DNA of 64,000 bases from NCBI GenBank assembly GCA_030692355.1, contig JAUYCF010000042.1, positions 62,001 through 126,000 on the forward strand, given 5' to 3'. This DNA comes from Thiobacillus sp. GTDB lineage: Bacteria > Pseudomonadota > Gammaproteobacteria > Burkholderiales > Thiobacillaceae. Under the pieces are notes generated by a model. That model was not told where the DNA came from. It saw only the letters and a program-made list of their open reading frames with translations, and searched no databases. The position numbers were made by a program, and so were the translations under genes. This document shows, in pieces, positions 28,600 to 37,786 of the stretch; within the stretch, counting starts at the first letter, position 1; every line of letters starts with the position of its first letter.

Positions 28600-30243
28600 A
28601 TGTTTAAGAACATGAGGATTGGAATGCGGTTGGGGATAGGCTTTGGCCTGGTTGTAGTGCTGATGATGATAATCGCCGTCATCGGAATCACCCGTATGGC
28701 CGTCCTGAACGCATCGCTGGAAAACGTCAACAATGACAAATGGCCGAAAATCCTGCTGCTGCAGGATGGATTGGCCGGCGTCAACGCGATCGGTCTGGGG
28801 GGGCGTGACATCCTGATGGCCACGGACAAGCAGGGTGTCCAGAGCGCGAAGGAAAACATTCTCGCGGGGCGCGCCAGCATCGGCAAGGCCTGGGAGCAGC
28901 TCAAGCCGACGCTGAACCAACCCAGGGGAATGGAGATGTTCCAGCTGATCCTCGACTCGCGCGAGAGATATATCGCGGCGCAGAATCAGATCATCAAGCT
29001 GGCCGAGGAAGGCAAGGTTGAAGAAGGCCGGGCATACATGGAATCTGAATTTCGCCCAGCGGCGAACGAATATCGCAAACGCGTCAACGACCTCATCCAG
29101 TTCCAGGGTGAACTCATGAACGAGTTGGGGAAAGCGGCGAGCGAGCAATACAACCAGGCGCGAATGCTGATGCTGGCCATGAGCGTGGCGGCCTTCCTGT
29201 TCGCGGCAGGGATTGCCTTCTGGGTCACCCGTTCCATCACCCGCCCGCTCGGCGAAGCCGTGGGCGTGGCCAATAGCCTCGCCGAAGGCGATTTCAGCGT
29301 GAAGATCGACGTGCAGTCCAGGGACGAGACCGGCATGCTGCTCACCGCGATGAAAAACATGGTGGAGCGGCTTTCGCAGATCATCACCGAGGTGCGTGGC
29401 GCGGCGGATAACCTGTCCAGTGCATCCGAAGAAGTGTCCGCAACGGCGCAATCCCTGAGCCAGGCTTCCAGCGAACAGGCGGCGAGCGTGGAAGAAACCT
29501 CCGCTTCGATCGAGCAGATGTCCGCGTCTATCGGCCAGAACACCGAGAACGCCAAAGTGACGGATGGCATGGCCTCCAAGGCGGCGAAGGAAGCCACCGA
29601 AGGCGGCGAGGCGGTCAAGGAGACTGTCGCCGCGATGAAGAGCATCGCCGGCAAGATCGGCATCATCGACGACATTGCCTACCAGACCAACCTGCTGGCG
29701 CTGAATGCAGCCATCGAGGCGGCGCGGGCCGGCGAGCACGGCAAGGGCTTCGCGGTGGTGGCGGCGGAAGTGCGCAAGCTGGCGGAACGCAGCCAGGTGG
29801 CGGCGCAGGAGATCGGCGAACTGGCGGGCGGCTCGGTGGACATGGCGGAACGGGCCGGCAAGCTGCTGGATGAAATGGTGCCAACCATCAACAAGACCTC
29901 GGATCTGGTGCAGGAAATCACCGCGGCCTCCGAAGAACAATCCTCCGGCGTCGGGCAGATCAACACGGCCATGTCCCAGCTGAACCAGATCACCCAGCAA
30001 AATGCTTCCAGTTCTGAGGAGTTGGCCGCCACGGCAGAAGAAATGAGCAGCCAGGCCGAGCAACTGCAACAGTCCATGAGTTTCTTCCGGCTCGAGAGCG
30101 GTTCTGGCGTCGCGATGTCGGGCGCCAGGAAAACAGACTCCCGGAAACATCTTCAGGTGGCTCATGCCAAGGGCGCTGGCAGCAAAAGCGCACCCAAAGC
30201 CGTAGCCGGCCCCAGTGACGAACTTGAGTTCGTCCGGTTTTAA
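28600..30243 (+). CDS. Methyl-accepting chemotaxis protein (4HB-type sensor)
   Basis: The product is a 547-residue receptor. A helix at residues 8-33 and a second at about 188-210 enclose a four-helix periplasmic sensor of about 155 residues. HAMP follows (about 211-265), then a long signalling coiled coil with the tip [21 protein letters not shown]. The C terminus is a flexible linker ending SDELEFVRF. The ATG at 28600 has AGGAG in front; an open frame from 28540 would add residues untypical of receptors. The signalling part is nearly identical to that of the receptor at 30856. Confidence 0.92.
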   Translation: MFKNMRIGMRLGIGFGLVVVLMMIIAVIGITRMAVLNASLENVNNDKWPKILLLQDGLAGVNAIGLGGRDILMATDKQGVQSAKENILAGRASIGKAWEQLKPTLNQPRGMEMFQLILDSRERYIAAQNQIIKLAEEGKVEEGRAYMESEFRPAANEYRKRVNDLIQFQGELMNELGKAASEQYNQARMLMLAMSVAAFLFAAGIAFWVTRSITRPLGEAVGVANSLAEGDFSVKIDVQSRDETGMLLTAMKNMVERLSQIITEVRGAADNLSSASEEVSATAQSLSQASSEQAASVEETSASIEQMSASIGQNTENAKVTDGMASKAAKEATEGGEAVKETVAAMKSIAGKIGIIDDIAYQTNLLALNAAIEAARAGEHGKGFAVVAAEVRKLAERSQVAAQEIGELAGGSVDMAERAGKLLDEMVPTINKTSDLVQEITAASEEQSSGVGQINTAMSQLNQITQQNASSSEELAATAEEMSSQAEQLQQSMSFFRLESGSGVAMSGARKTDSRKHLQVAHAKGAGSKSAPKAVAGPSDELEFVRF

Positions 30244-30255
30244 GGAGGCGGTGAC

Positions 30256-30804
30256 ATGGGATCTCTAGTGAAAAAGGATGAACAGGCCGGAAGGGCTATC
30301 TCGCAGGACCAGCAGCAGTTCCTGACCTTCATGCTGGGAGGGGAGGTGTTTGCGATCGGCATTCTCGCCATCAAGGAAATCATCGAGTACGGCAATCTCA
30401 CCGAGGTGCCCATGATGCCGGACTATATCCGGGGCGTGATCAACCTGCGTGGCAGCGTGGTGCCGGTGGTGGATCTCTCTGCACGCTTCGGCCGCAAGAA
30501 TACGGAGCTTACCCGGCGTACCTGCATCGTCATCATCGAGGTGGCATCCGATCAGGAAAAACAGGTGATCGGCGTGGTGGTGGATGCAGTGAATGAAGTG
30601 CTTGAAATCCAGGCAGACCAGATCGAGCCGCCGCCGGCCTTCGGTGCGAAGATCCGCACCGATTTCATTCGCGGCATGGGCAAGGTGGAGGAGAAGTTTG
30701 TGATCATATTGAATGTGGACAATGTTTTGTCAATTGACGATCTCGGACTGCTGGAGCGCGTGGCTGAAGAAGACGTTTCGCAATTGTCGGGGCAGGGAGC
30801 TTAA
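30256..30804 (+). CDS. cheW: Chemotaxis adaptor CheW
   Basis: CheW bridges receptors and CheA. The 182-residue protein has a single CheW domain (about residues 20-165) with FTFMLGGEVFAIGILAIKEI and the loop YIRGVINLRGSVVPVVDL. The GGAGG ribosome site starts within the stop of the preceding receptor gene, giving tight coupling. It lies between two receptors with closely matching signalling domains and probably serves both. Confidence 0.94.
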   Translation: MGSLVKKDEQAGRAISQDQQQFLTFMLGGEVFAIGILAIKEIIEYGNLTEVPMMPDYIRGVINLRGSVVPVVDLSARFGRKNTELTRRTCIVIIEVASDQEKQVIGVVVDAVNEVLEIQADQIEPPPAFGAKIRTDFIRGMGKVEEKFVIILNVDNVLSIDDLGLLERVAEEDVSQLSGQGA

Positions 30805-30855
30805 CCGCTGGCGTGCAAGCCATGGTTGCTGATGCTTTCAGAAAAAGGAACTGAA

Positions 30856-32865
30856 ATGAATACTTTTCTAAACAGGTTCGCTCTCGGCGAGAAATTTGTC
30901 TTTCTCGGTCTGCTGGTTCTGGTGCTGTTCGGCATGCCGACCTATCTGTTCATCTCCGGACTGAACGAAAGTACCGACTTTGCCGCCCGTGAGAGCACAG
31001 GCGCGGTGTATTTCAAGCCGGTGATGTCCCTGCTGCAGCACACGCAGCAGCATCGCGGGCTGTCCGGACTGGTGCTTAACGGTGCCACGGAAATGCGGTC
31101 GGAATGGGAGTCCAAGCGGCAGGACGTGGACAGAATCGTGGCGGAGGTCGATGAGATGGAAAAGCGCTATCCCGAACTCGGCCTCGGCAAGCAGTGGCAG
31201 GAGGTCAAGTCGGACTGGCAGGGCGTGAAGAACGACATCGCCGGACTGAACCCGCAGGAAAGCTTCAAGCGCCACAGTACCCTGGTGGACAAGCAAATCC
31301 GCCTGATCACGGCGATTGCCGACCAGTCCAACATCACTTATGACCCGACCGTGGATGGCTATCAGCTTGGTTCTCTGGCCACCGGACGCATGCCCATGAT
31401 CACTGAATACATGGGCCGGGTGCGCGCCCTGGGTGGGGGCATGCTGACCCGCCACAAGGCAACCCCGGACGAGCGTAGCGGCGTGGCAGCCTACATGGGT
31501 CTGGTGAAGCGTGAACTGGAAGGTATCCGCGATGCGCTGGACAAGGCCTACGTTGCCGATGCGGAGCTGAAGGGCAAGCTGGAAAACCTCTATCTTGATG
31601 CCGAGCGCCAGACGAATGCTGCGATCGCGATGGTGCAGGGTGAAATCGTCCAGCCTGAAATGCTGGGATTCTCTCCCCAGGAATATTCCGCAAAAATGAC
31701 AGAAACGATCGATGCCCTGTTTGAACTGTCCGATGCGGCCAATGTACAGCTTGAAGCCTCACTGCTGGCCCAGACCCAGCGCCTGATCACGAGGAAATAT
31801 ACCTTGCTCTCCACGGTCATTGCCTTGTTTGCGTTCAGCATCCTGCTGGGTGTGCTCACCGTGCGCAATGTCACCCGTTCAGCGCGGGTGGTGAGCGGTG
31901 GGCTGGAAAAACTGGCGAATGGCGACCTCGATCTTGATATTCCGGAAACGCCGGGACGGGACGAGCTGGCTTCGATGCAGCGTGATCTGCGCGGTACCGT
32001 TGCAAAACTGACGCAGATCATCACCGATGTTCGCTCAGCGGCGGACAACCTGTCCTCAGCCTCTGAAGAGGTATCTGCCACAGCGCAATCACTGTCTCAG
32101 GCGTCGAGCGAGCAGGCGGCGAGCGTGGAAGAGACTTCCGCCTCGATCGAACAGATGTCGGCCTCGATCAGCCAGAACACCGAGAACGCCAAGGTCACCG
32201 ACGGCATGGCCTCCAAGGCGGCGAAGGAAGCGACCGAAGGCGGCGAAGCGGTGAAGGAGACGGTCACTGCGATGAAGAGCATTGCTGACAAGATCGGCAT
32301 CATCGACGACATCGCCTACCAGACCAACCTGCTGGCGCTTAACGCGGCCATCGAAGCGGCGCGTGCCGGCGAGCACGGCAAGGGCTTCGCGGTGGTGGCG
32401 GCGGAAGTGCGCAAACTGGCGGAACGCAGCCAGGTCGCGGCGCAGGAAATCGGCGAAGTGGCCAAGGGCTCGGTGGGTCTGGCTGAAAAGGCCGGCAAGC
32501 TGCTGGACGAAATGGTGCCGTCGATCAACAAGACCTCGGACCTGGTACAGGAAATCACCGCGGCCTCGGAAGAGCAATCTTCCGGCGTGGGCCAGATCAA
32601 CACGGCGATGTCGCAGATGAATCAGATCACCCAGCAGAACGCCTCGGCTTCTGAAGAACTGGCGGCTACGTCGGAAGAGATGAGCAGCCAGGCCGAGCAG
32701 TTGCAGCAGACCATGAGCTTCTTCAAGCTGGGGAACGGGGGGGCAGCCAGCGCGAAAAATGCGGTGCAGGCGGCGCCTGTCAAGGCAACGAGCTCTGCAG
32801 GTGGCAGTCGTGCGGCGAAAGCTGTGCCTGTCGTCAGTGATGAACTCGAATTCGTTCGTTTCTGA
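30856..32865 (+). CDS. Methyl-accepting chemotaxis protein (large helical sensor)
   Basis: The product is a 669-residue receptor. Helices at about residues 14-35 and 318-338 enclose a periplasmic domain of about 280 residues, mostly helical, with [18 protein letters not shown] near its start; this resembles NIT-like nitrate-sensing helical domains, but the match is not firm. HAMP and a canonical signalling coiled coil follow ([21 protein letters not shown]). It ends SDELEFVRF like its neighbour. The ATG at 30856 follows AAGGAA. Nitrate taxis is a guess from fold resemblance and the nearby nar genes. Confidence 0.9.
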   Translation: MNTFLNRFALGEKFVFLGLLVLVLFGMPTYLFISGLNESTDFAARESTGAVYFKPVMSLLQHTQQHRGLSGLVLNGATEMRSEWESKRQDVDRIVAEVDEMEKRYPELGLGKQWQEVKSDWQGVKNDIAGLNPQESFKRHSTLVDKQIRLITAIADQSNITYDPTVDGYQLGSLATGRMPMITEYMGRVRALGGGMLTRHKATPDERSGVAAYMGLVKRELEGIRDALDKAYVADAELKGKLENLYLDAERQTNAAIAMVQGEIVQPEMLGFSPQEYSAKMTETIDALFELSDAANVQLEASLLAQTQRLITRKYTLLSTVIALFAFSILLGVLTVRNVTRSARVVSGGLEKLANGDLDLDIPETPGRDELASMQRDLRGTVAKLTQIITDVRSAADNLSSASEEVSATAQSLSQASSEQAASVEETSASIEQMSASISQNTENAKVTDGMASKAAKEATEGGEAVKETVTAMKSIADKIGIIDDIAYQTNLLALNAAIEAARAGEHGKGFAVVAAEVRKLAERSQVAAQEIGEVAKGSVGLAEKAGKLLDEMVPSINKTSDLVQEITAASEEQSSGVGQINTAMSQMNQITQQNASASEELAATSEEMSSQAEQLQQTMSFFKLGNGGAASAKNAVQAAPVKATSSAGGSRAAKAVPVVSDELEFVRF

Positions 32866-32917
32866 AACACGACACGACCAGTGCGGTGTGAGACAAGGTT
32901 TGAAAAGGGAGTCGGGC

Positions 32918-33721
32918 ATGCAGGCGTCCACGCTGTCTGACCAGGAGTTCGGTGAATTCCAGCGGCTGATCTACCGGCTTGCGGGAATCAGTCTTTCCCC
33001 GGCCAAAAAAGCGCTGGTATGCGGGCGTCTTGCGAAGCGGCTGAAGCATTATTCGCTCGATTCCTACCGCGATTATTTGCGCTTGCTGACGAGCGGCAAT
33101 GAACCGGCCGAATTGCAGACCGCACTGGACCTGCTCACCACCAACGAAACCTATTTCTTTCGCGAGCCCAAGCACTTCGAGTTCCTGCAGCAGCGCATCC
33201 TCGCCGAGCGGCAGCCCGGCTCGCCGTTCCGCGTGTGGAGCGCGGCCTGCTCAAGCGGTGAGGAGCCCTTTACCCTGGCGATGGTGTTGTCCGGGCAACT
33301 GGGCGAAGCGCCGTGGGAAATCGTTGCTTCCGACATCAGCACGCGGGTGCTGGAGCGCGCGCGCAGCGGGTTGTATGCGATGGAGCGCGCACGCCATATT
33401 CCTCAACGCTACCTCCAGGAATATTGCCTCAAGGGCGTGGGCTCGCAGGATGGCCGTTTTCTCATGGACAAGCGCCTGCGTGCGCGCGTGAATTTCCAGC
33501 AGATCAACCTCAACGAAACCCTGCCGCGCCTGGGCGAGTTCGATGTTGTTTTCTTGCGCAATGTGATGATTTATTTCAATACCGACACCAAGGCGCGGGT
33601 GGTCGAGCGTATCGCCGCTACGCTCAAGCCTGGCGGCTATCTGGTCATCGGCCACTCGGAAAGTCTCAACGGCGTGACCGATGTGCTCACTGCGGTGCGG
33701 CCATCGGTGTACAGAAAATAG
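32918..33721 (+). CDS. cheR: Chemotaxis protein methyltransferase
   Basis: CheR methylates receptor glutamates using S-adenosylmethionine. The product is 267 residues. The N-terminal helical domain (about 1-75) is followed by LTTNETYFFREPKHF, the SAM site VWSAACSSGEEPFTLAM (about 110-126), and FDVVFLRNVMIYFN. The ATG at 32918 is preceded by AGGGAG; an upstream open frame overlaps the receptor gene and is not family-like. It is followed by cheD and cheB. Confidence 0.95.
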   Translation: MQASTLSDQEFGEFQRLIYRLAGISLSPAKKALVCGRLAKRLKHYSLDSYRDYLRLLTSGNEPAELQTALDLLTTNETYFFREPKHFEFLQQRILAERQPGSPFRVWSAACSSGEEPFTLAMVLSGQLGEAPWEIVASDISTRVLERARSGLYAMERARHIPQRYLQEYCLKGVGSQDGRFLMDKRLRARVNFQQINLNETLPRLGEFDVVFLRNVMIYFNTDTKARVVERIAATLKPGGYLVIGHSESLNGVTDVLTAVRPSVYRK

Positions 33722-33737
33722 GCCGGCAACACGACCC

Positions 33738-34241
33738 ATGCGCAAGCCGCCTCATGTCATTGAAATCTTCCTGAATCCCGGCGAATTCTATTTCGGCGAT
33801 CGGGATGTCCGTATCCGGACAATCCTGGGATCCTGCGTGTCCATCACGCTCTGGCATCCGAAATTGCTGATCGGCGGCATGTGCCACTACATGCTGCCGA
33901 GCCGGCAAGGGCGTGAAACGAAGCTGGCGGATGGCAAGTACGCGGATGAGGCCCTCGGGCTCCTGTTTGAGGAGATCCGCAGGAGCGGCACAGCGATTGA
34001 GGACTACGAGGTCAAATTGTTTGGCGGTGGCAATATGTTTCAGCGGCAGGTAACTGCGGAGCACGGCCATATCGGGATCAAGAATGCCGATGCCGGGCGG
34101 CATCTGCTGAAACACCATGGGCTGCGCCTGGCGTCGGAGGACCTGGGCGGCGCCGGCCATCGCACGGTGCTGTTCGATATCTGGTCGGGCCATGTATGGG
34201 TGCGCCAGTTTGCCCCGAAGGGCGTGGGCAATGACTTCTAA
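33738..34241 (+). CDS. cheD: Chemoreceptor glutamine deamidase
   Basis: CheD deamidates receptor glutamines to make methylation sites. The 167-residue protein has the catalytic Cys in GSCVSITLWHP (about residues 36-46), the active-site His in MCHYMLPSR and the conserved VKLFGGGNMF. It starts 16 bases after cheR and ends 12 bases before cheB, so the three adaptation enzymes form one unit. Confidence 0.94.
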   Translation: MRKPPHVIEIFLNPGEFYFGDRDVRIRTILGSCVSITLWHPKLLIGGMCHYMLPSRQGRETKLADGKYADEALGLLFEEIRRSGTAIEDYEVKLFGGGNMFQRQVTAEHGHIGIKNADAGRHLLKHHGLRLASEDLGGAGHRTVLFDIWSGHVWVRQFAPKGVGNDF

Positions 34242-34253
34242 AGCAAGGGATCT

Positions 34254-35330
34254 ATGTCGACAAATATAAAAGTCCTGGTCGTGGACGATTCCGCCGTGGT
34301 GCGGCAGGTGCTGTCCGAAGTGCTGAACGGTCATGCCGGTATCGAGGTGATCGCCGTTGCCGCCGACCCCATCTTCGCTCAGGAGAAGATGAAAAAGCAG
34401 TGGCCGGACGTGATTGTCCTGGACGTGGAAATGCCGCGCATGGACGGCATCACGTTCCTCAGAAAGATCATGGCGGAACGGCCGACGCCCGTGGTGATCT
34501 GCTCCTCGATTTCGCAGAAGGGATCGGAAACCGCCATGCAGGCCCTGGCGGCAGGCGCAGTCGGGGTCGTGCCCAAGCCGGGTATCGGCAACCGGCGCAT
34601 GGCGCTGGAAGACGCTGGCTCGGATCTGATTCGAGCCGTGAAAGCCGCGGCGCACGCCAATGTCCGGAATCTGAATGTCAGCAGCGGCGTGCCGCCCGCT
34701 GCCGTAATGCCCAAGCTCAACGCCGACGCGATTCTGCCCGCCATGAGCCAGGCCATGGCGCAGACGACCGAGCGCATCGTCGCCATCGGCACGTCCACCG
34801 GCGGCACCCAGGCGCTGGAAGCGGTGCTGACCGTGTTGCCGCGCGTGTCGCCCGGGATCGTCATCGTGCAGCACATGCCCGAGAAATTCACGGCCTCTTT
34901 CGCCGCCCGGCTCGATACCCTGTGCCAGATCGAGGTGCGCGAGGCGCAGAACGGCGATCGCGTCATGCCCGGTCGTGCGCTGATCGCCCCCGGCGGCAGA
35001 CACATGCTGCTCAAGCGCAACGGTTCCCAGTATCACGTCGAAGTGGTGGATGGCCCGGTGGTCAACCGTCATCGGCCTTCGGTGGATGTGTTATTCCGCT
35101 CGGTGGCCAAGTTCGCGGGCAGGAATGCCCTGGGCGTCATCATGACCGGTATGGGCGATGACGGTGCGCGCGGCCTCAAGGAAATGCACGATGCGGGTGC
35201 GCCGACCGTGGCGCAGGACGAAGCCACCTGCGTGGTCTACGGCATGCCCAAGGAGGCGGTGAAGCTGGGTGGGGTGGATCGCATCGTGTCGCTGCAGGCG
35301 ATTCCGGCAGAGATCATGAAATATGCGTGA
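34254..35330 (+). CDS. cheB: Chemotaxis glutamate methylesterase
   Basis: CheB removes receptor methyl groups when phosphorylated by CheA. The 358-residue protein has a receiver domain (residues 1-125, Asp in [11 protein letters not shown]) joined by a linker to the methylesterase domain (about 170-355). The catalytic triad regions are [11 protein letters not shown] (Ser), [15 protein letters not shown] (His) and [10 protein letters not shown] (Asp). Its stop codon overlaps the ATG of a short PAS-type frame at 35323. Confidence 0.96.
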   Translation: MSTNIKVLVVDDSAVVRQVLSEVLNGHAGIEVIAVAADPIFAQEKMKKQWPDVIVLDVEMPRMDGITFLRKIMAERPTPVVICSSISQKGSETAMQALAAGAVGVVPKPGIGNRRMALEDAGSDLIRAVKAAAHANVRNLNVSSGVPPAAVMPKLNADAILPAMSQAMAQTTERIVAIGTSTGGTQALEAVLTVLPRVSPGIVIVQHMPEKFTASFAARLDTLCQIEVREAQNGDRVMPGRALIAPGGRHMLLKRNGSQYHVEVVDGPVVNRHRPSVDVLFRSVAKFAGRNALGVIMTGMGDDGARGLKEMHDAGAPTVAQDEATCVVYGMPKEAVKLGGVDRIVSLQAIPAEIMKYA

Positions 35331-35537
35331 ACTCGAAGAGATCGGCAATGCGAACAATCTCCGCTGTGAATCAGCAGATTCAGGCAATGAATTGCGCAAA
35401 AACGAGGCGCGTTTCAGCATGATTTTCAATGCGGCGCCGGATGCCATTTTCCTGCTCGATGCAGCAGGAAAATCCTGATGGTGAATTTGACGGCACAAAC
35501 GATGCTGGGTTGTCGCCTTGACGAAATGGTCGGCCAG
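35323..35537 (+). pseudogene. Frameshifted PAS-domain remnant
   Basis: An ATG at 35323, overlapping the cheB stop, opens a frame of 51 residues ending at 35478. It contains the start of a PAS domain: [20 protein letters not shown]. The PAS pattern continues one frame over as [13 protein letters not shown] and CRLDEMVGQ up to about 35537. Joining the two needs one extra A in the run at about 35469-35472, so this looks like a one-base deletion or a sequencing error. After 35537 the PAS homology stops abruptly at an antisense EAL fragment. Confidence 0.75.
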
Positions 35538-36137
35538 CACGAAGGAACGATCAACCTTGAGCACATCGATCGGGAACGGCTTGAGATAGGACAGCGAGGA
35601 ATAACCGGAGCCGAAATCGTCCACGGACAGCTGCTGCGCAATGGCCGCCGGCTGGATGTCGGTGTGCTTGAGCGCGAGCGCAGGGCACGTACCCTGCTGA
35701 TCGTCGACGACGAACCCGAGGTGCGGAGCGCACTGGCGCGCACGCTGCACGGAGAAGGCTGGCGCGTGCTTGGCGCGGGCGATGCATGCGAGGCGCTGGA
35801 TACGCTGGCCACCCATGGCGCGCAGGTCGTGCTGTGCGACCAGCACATGCCCGGCATGACGGGCAGCGAGTTCCTGGGGCGCATCAGGCAGGTGTTTCCG
35901 GAAACCGTCAGCATCATCTATTCCGGAAAAAATAACAAAGAAGCCATGAACGCTGCCGTCAGCGGGGGAATCGCATACAAGGCGCTGCACAAGCCCTGGG
36001 ACGATGATGAACTGCTCGAAATGGTCCGCGCAGCCTTCAACGCTTATGAGCATGAGGTGGAATCCTGCCGCGAGATGCCGATATGTGGCGGCAAGCTGGC
36101 CTGCTTCGACCGGGAATGCGGGAGGCGCGTGCAATGA
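35478..36137 (+). CDS. Receiver-domain protein, N terminus built from rearranged sequence
   Basis: The longest intact frame here gives 219 residues. Residues 1-20 are the tail of a PAS domain, residues 21-66 are the sense reading of an inverted EAL fragment and match no domain, and residues 70-185 are a good receiver: [15 protein letters not shown], Asp in [13 protein letters not shown], and the Lys in [14 protein letters not shown]. The final part has four Cys ([14 protein letters not shown], then FDREC). The receiver type resembles those attached to c-di-GMP enzymes. Whether it is expressed from 35478 is uncertain. Confidence 0.6.
   Translation: MVNLTAQTMLGCRLDEMVGQHEGTINLEHIDRERLEIGQRGITGAEIVHGQLLRNGRRLDVGVLERERRARTLLIVDDEPEVRSALARTLHGEGWRVLGAGDACEALDTLATHGAQVVLCDQHMPGMTGSEFLGRIRQVFPETVSIIYSGKNNKEAMNAAVSGGIAYKALHKPWDDDELLEMVRAAFNAYEHEVESCREMPICGGKLACFDRECGRRVQ
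35538..35675 (-). other. Inverted fragment of an EAL (c-di-GMP phosphodiesterase) domain
   Basis: Read on the minus strand, 35538-35633 encodes a hallmark EAL segment, [17 protein letters not shown] followed by [14 protein letters not shown], and 35652-35675 encodes ALKHTDIQ, which normally directly precedes LSVDDFG. About 18 extra bases separate them. No EAL-motif start or C-terminal half is nearby on either strand, so this is a fragment of about 40 residues lying backwards inside the receiver gene. Confidence 0.85.
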
Positions 36138-37786
36138 GTCCTTCAATACATGATGGTGCTGCGCTGGAAGCGGCATTTCTGCATGCCGCCGTCGGCATGG
36201 CGATAACGGATATGGATGGGCGCATCGTGCGCGTCAACCCGGCATATGAGCGCATGCTCGGTTTCGAGGCGGACGAATTGGTGGGTGCGTTGATCGAGGA
36301 AGTGGTTCCCGCCAGCGACCCGGAGGAAGCCAGATCCCTGATGGAGGAGCTGCTGGCTGGCAGCGTTGATTCCTTTCGCCTGGAAAAAGTCTATCGGCGC
36401 AGCAGCGGCGAAGAGATGTGGATGTGTGCGACCGTTTCGCTGCTGCGGGACATCGATGGCCAGCCTGCTGGCAGTGTGCGGGTGGTCGAGGATGTCACCG
36501 ACCGCAAATATTTCGAGCGCTCGGTGGAGCAGCTGTCGCGCGAATACGAGGTGATCCTGAATACCGCCGGGTGGGGGATCGTCGGCGCCAACATCGACGG
36601 AAAGATCACGTTTGCCAACCCGTCGGCCGCGCGCATGCTGGGTTTCGATGTGGAAGATCTCCTTGGTCATGCGGTGCGCGAAATTCATCACGGCACGCTG
36701 GACGGGCTGTCCGGGGGCGAATGTGACGAGTGCATGATCTGCAGCGCGCTGCATGATGGGCTTTCGCGCCAGGGTAGCAATGACGTGCTGTGGCGGCGCG
36801 ACGGGACGAGCTTTCCGGTCGAGTTCACGATTACGCCCATCCTGGAGGAAGGGCTGGTTCAGGGCATCGTGCTTGCCTTCATGGACATTTCCGAGCAACT
36901 GCGCATCAAGCGCGAGCTGCACGAACGCATCCACGAGCTGACCGAGCTCAACCAGCGCCTCGAGACCATGCAGACGCAGCTGCTGCAATCGGAAAAAATG
37001 GCGGGCATCGGCCAGCTGGCGGCAGGCGTGGCGCATGAGATCAACAACCCCGTCGGCTTCGTCAGTTCCAACCTGAATACGCTCGAGAAGTATCTGTGTG
37101 ATCTGCTGAGTCTGGCCGATGCCTACGCAACAGCCGAACAGGATTGCGATGGAGTGGGCCACGCTGCGGTGTTCGACAGGGTGCACCAGATCAAGAAAAG
37201 CATGGATTTCGACTATCTGAACCAGGATGCGCGTGCGCTTGTCGTTGAGTCGAAGCATGGCCTTTCCCGGGTGAAGAAGATCGTGCAGGACCTGAAGGAC
37301 TTCTCCCATGTGGATGCCGCCGATGAATGGGTGTGGGCTGATCTCCATCAAGGTCTGGAAAGCACGCTCAATATTGTGTGGAACGATCTCAAGTACAAAT
37401 GCGAGGTGAAAAAGGAATTCGGCCTGCTGCCGGATGTCCTGTGCTTGCCTTCGCAGATCAACCAGATTTTCATGAATCTGCTGGCCAACGCCGGTCATGC
37501 CATCGAGCAGAACGGCACCATCACGCTGCGCAGCGGTCATGAGGGCGAGCAGGTCTGGGTGGAGATCGGCGATACCGGCAAGGGGATCGCACCCGAACAC
37601 CTGAGACGGATTTTCGATCCGTTTTTCACCACCAAGCCGATTGGCAAGGGAACCGGGCTGGGTTTATCCCTGGCCTATGGCATCGTGAAGAAACATCAGG
37701 GGCGCATCGAGGTACAAAGCAAAGTGGGGGTCGGCACCACTTTCCGGACCTGGTTGCCCGTTGGCGGCCCCATGGACAAGACATGA
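36134..37786 (+). CDS. PAS-PAS sensor histidine kinase (soluble)
   Basis: The product is 550 residues with no membrane helix. Two PAS domains (about residues 10-135 and 140-265) are followed by a HisKA-type helix with His in [15 protein letters not shown] (about 297-311) and a HATPase (about 420-545) with [14 protein letters not shown] and [14 protein letters not shown]. The second PAS has three spaced Cys (ECDECMIC, about 196-203). The ATG overlaps the previous stop (ATGA), and GGGAGG lies just upstream. It has no regulator of its own except the upstream receiver gene. Confidence 0.88.
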   Translation: MSPSIHDGAALEAAFLHAAVGMAITDMDGRIVRVNPAYERMLGFEADELVGALIEEVVPASDPEEARSLMEELLAGSVDSFRLEKVYRRSSGEEMWMCATVSLLRDIDGQPAGSVRVVEDVTDRKYFERSVEQLSREYEVILNTAGWGIVGANIDGKITFANPSAARMLGFDVEDLLGHAVREIHHGTLDGLSGGECDECMICSALHDGLSRQGSNDVLWRRDGTSFPVEFTITPILEEGLVQGIVLAFMDISEQLRIKRELHERIHELTELNQRLETMQTQLLQSEKMAGIGQLAAGVAHEINNPVGFVSSNLNTLEKYLCDLLSLADAYATAEQDCDGVGHAAVFDRVHQIKKSMDFDYLNQDARALVVESKHGLSRVKKIVQDLKDFSHVDAADEWVWADLHQGLESTLNIVWNDLKYKCEVKKEFGLLPDVLCLPSQINQIFMNLLANAGHAIEQNGTITLRSGHEGEQVWVEIGDTGKGIAPEHLRRIFDPFFTTKPIGKGTGLGLSLAYGIVKKHQGRIEVQSKVGVGTTFRTWLPVGGPMDKT

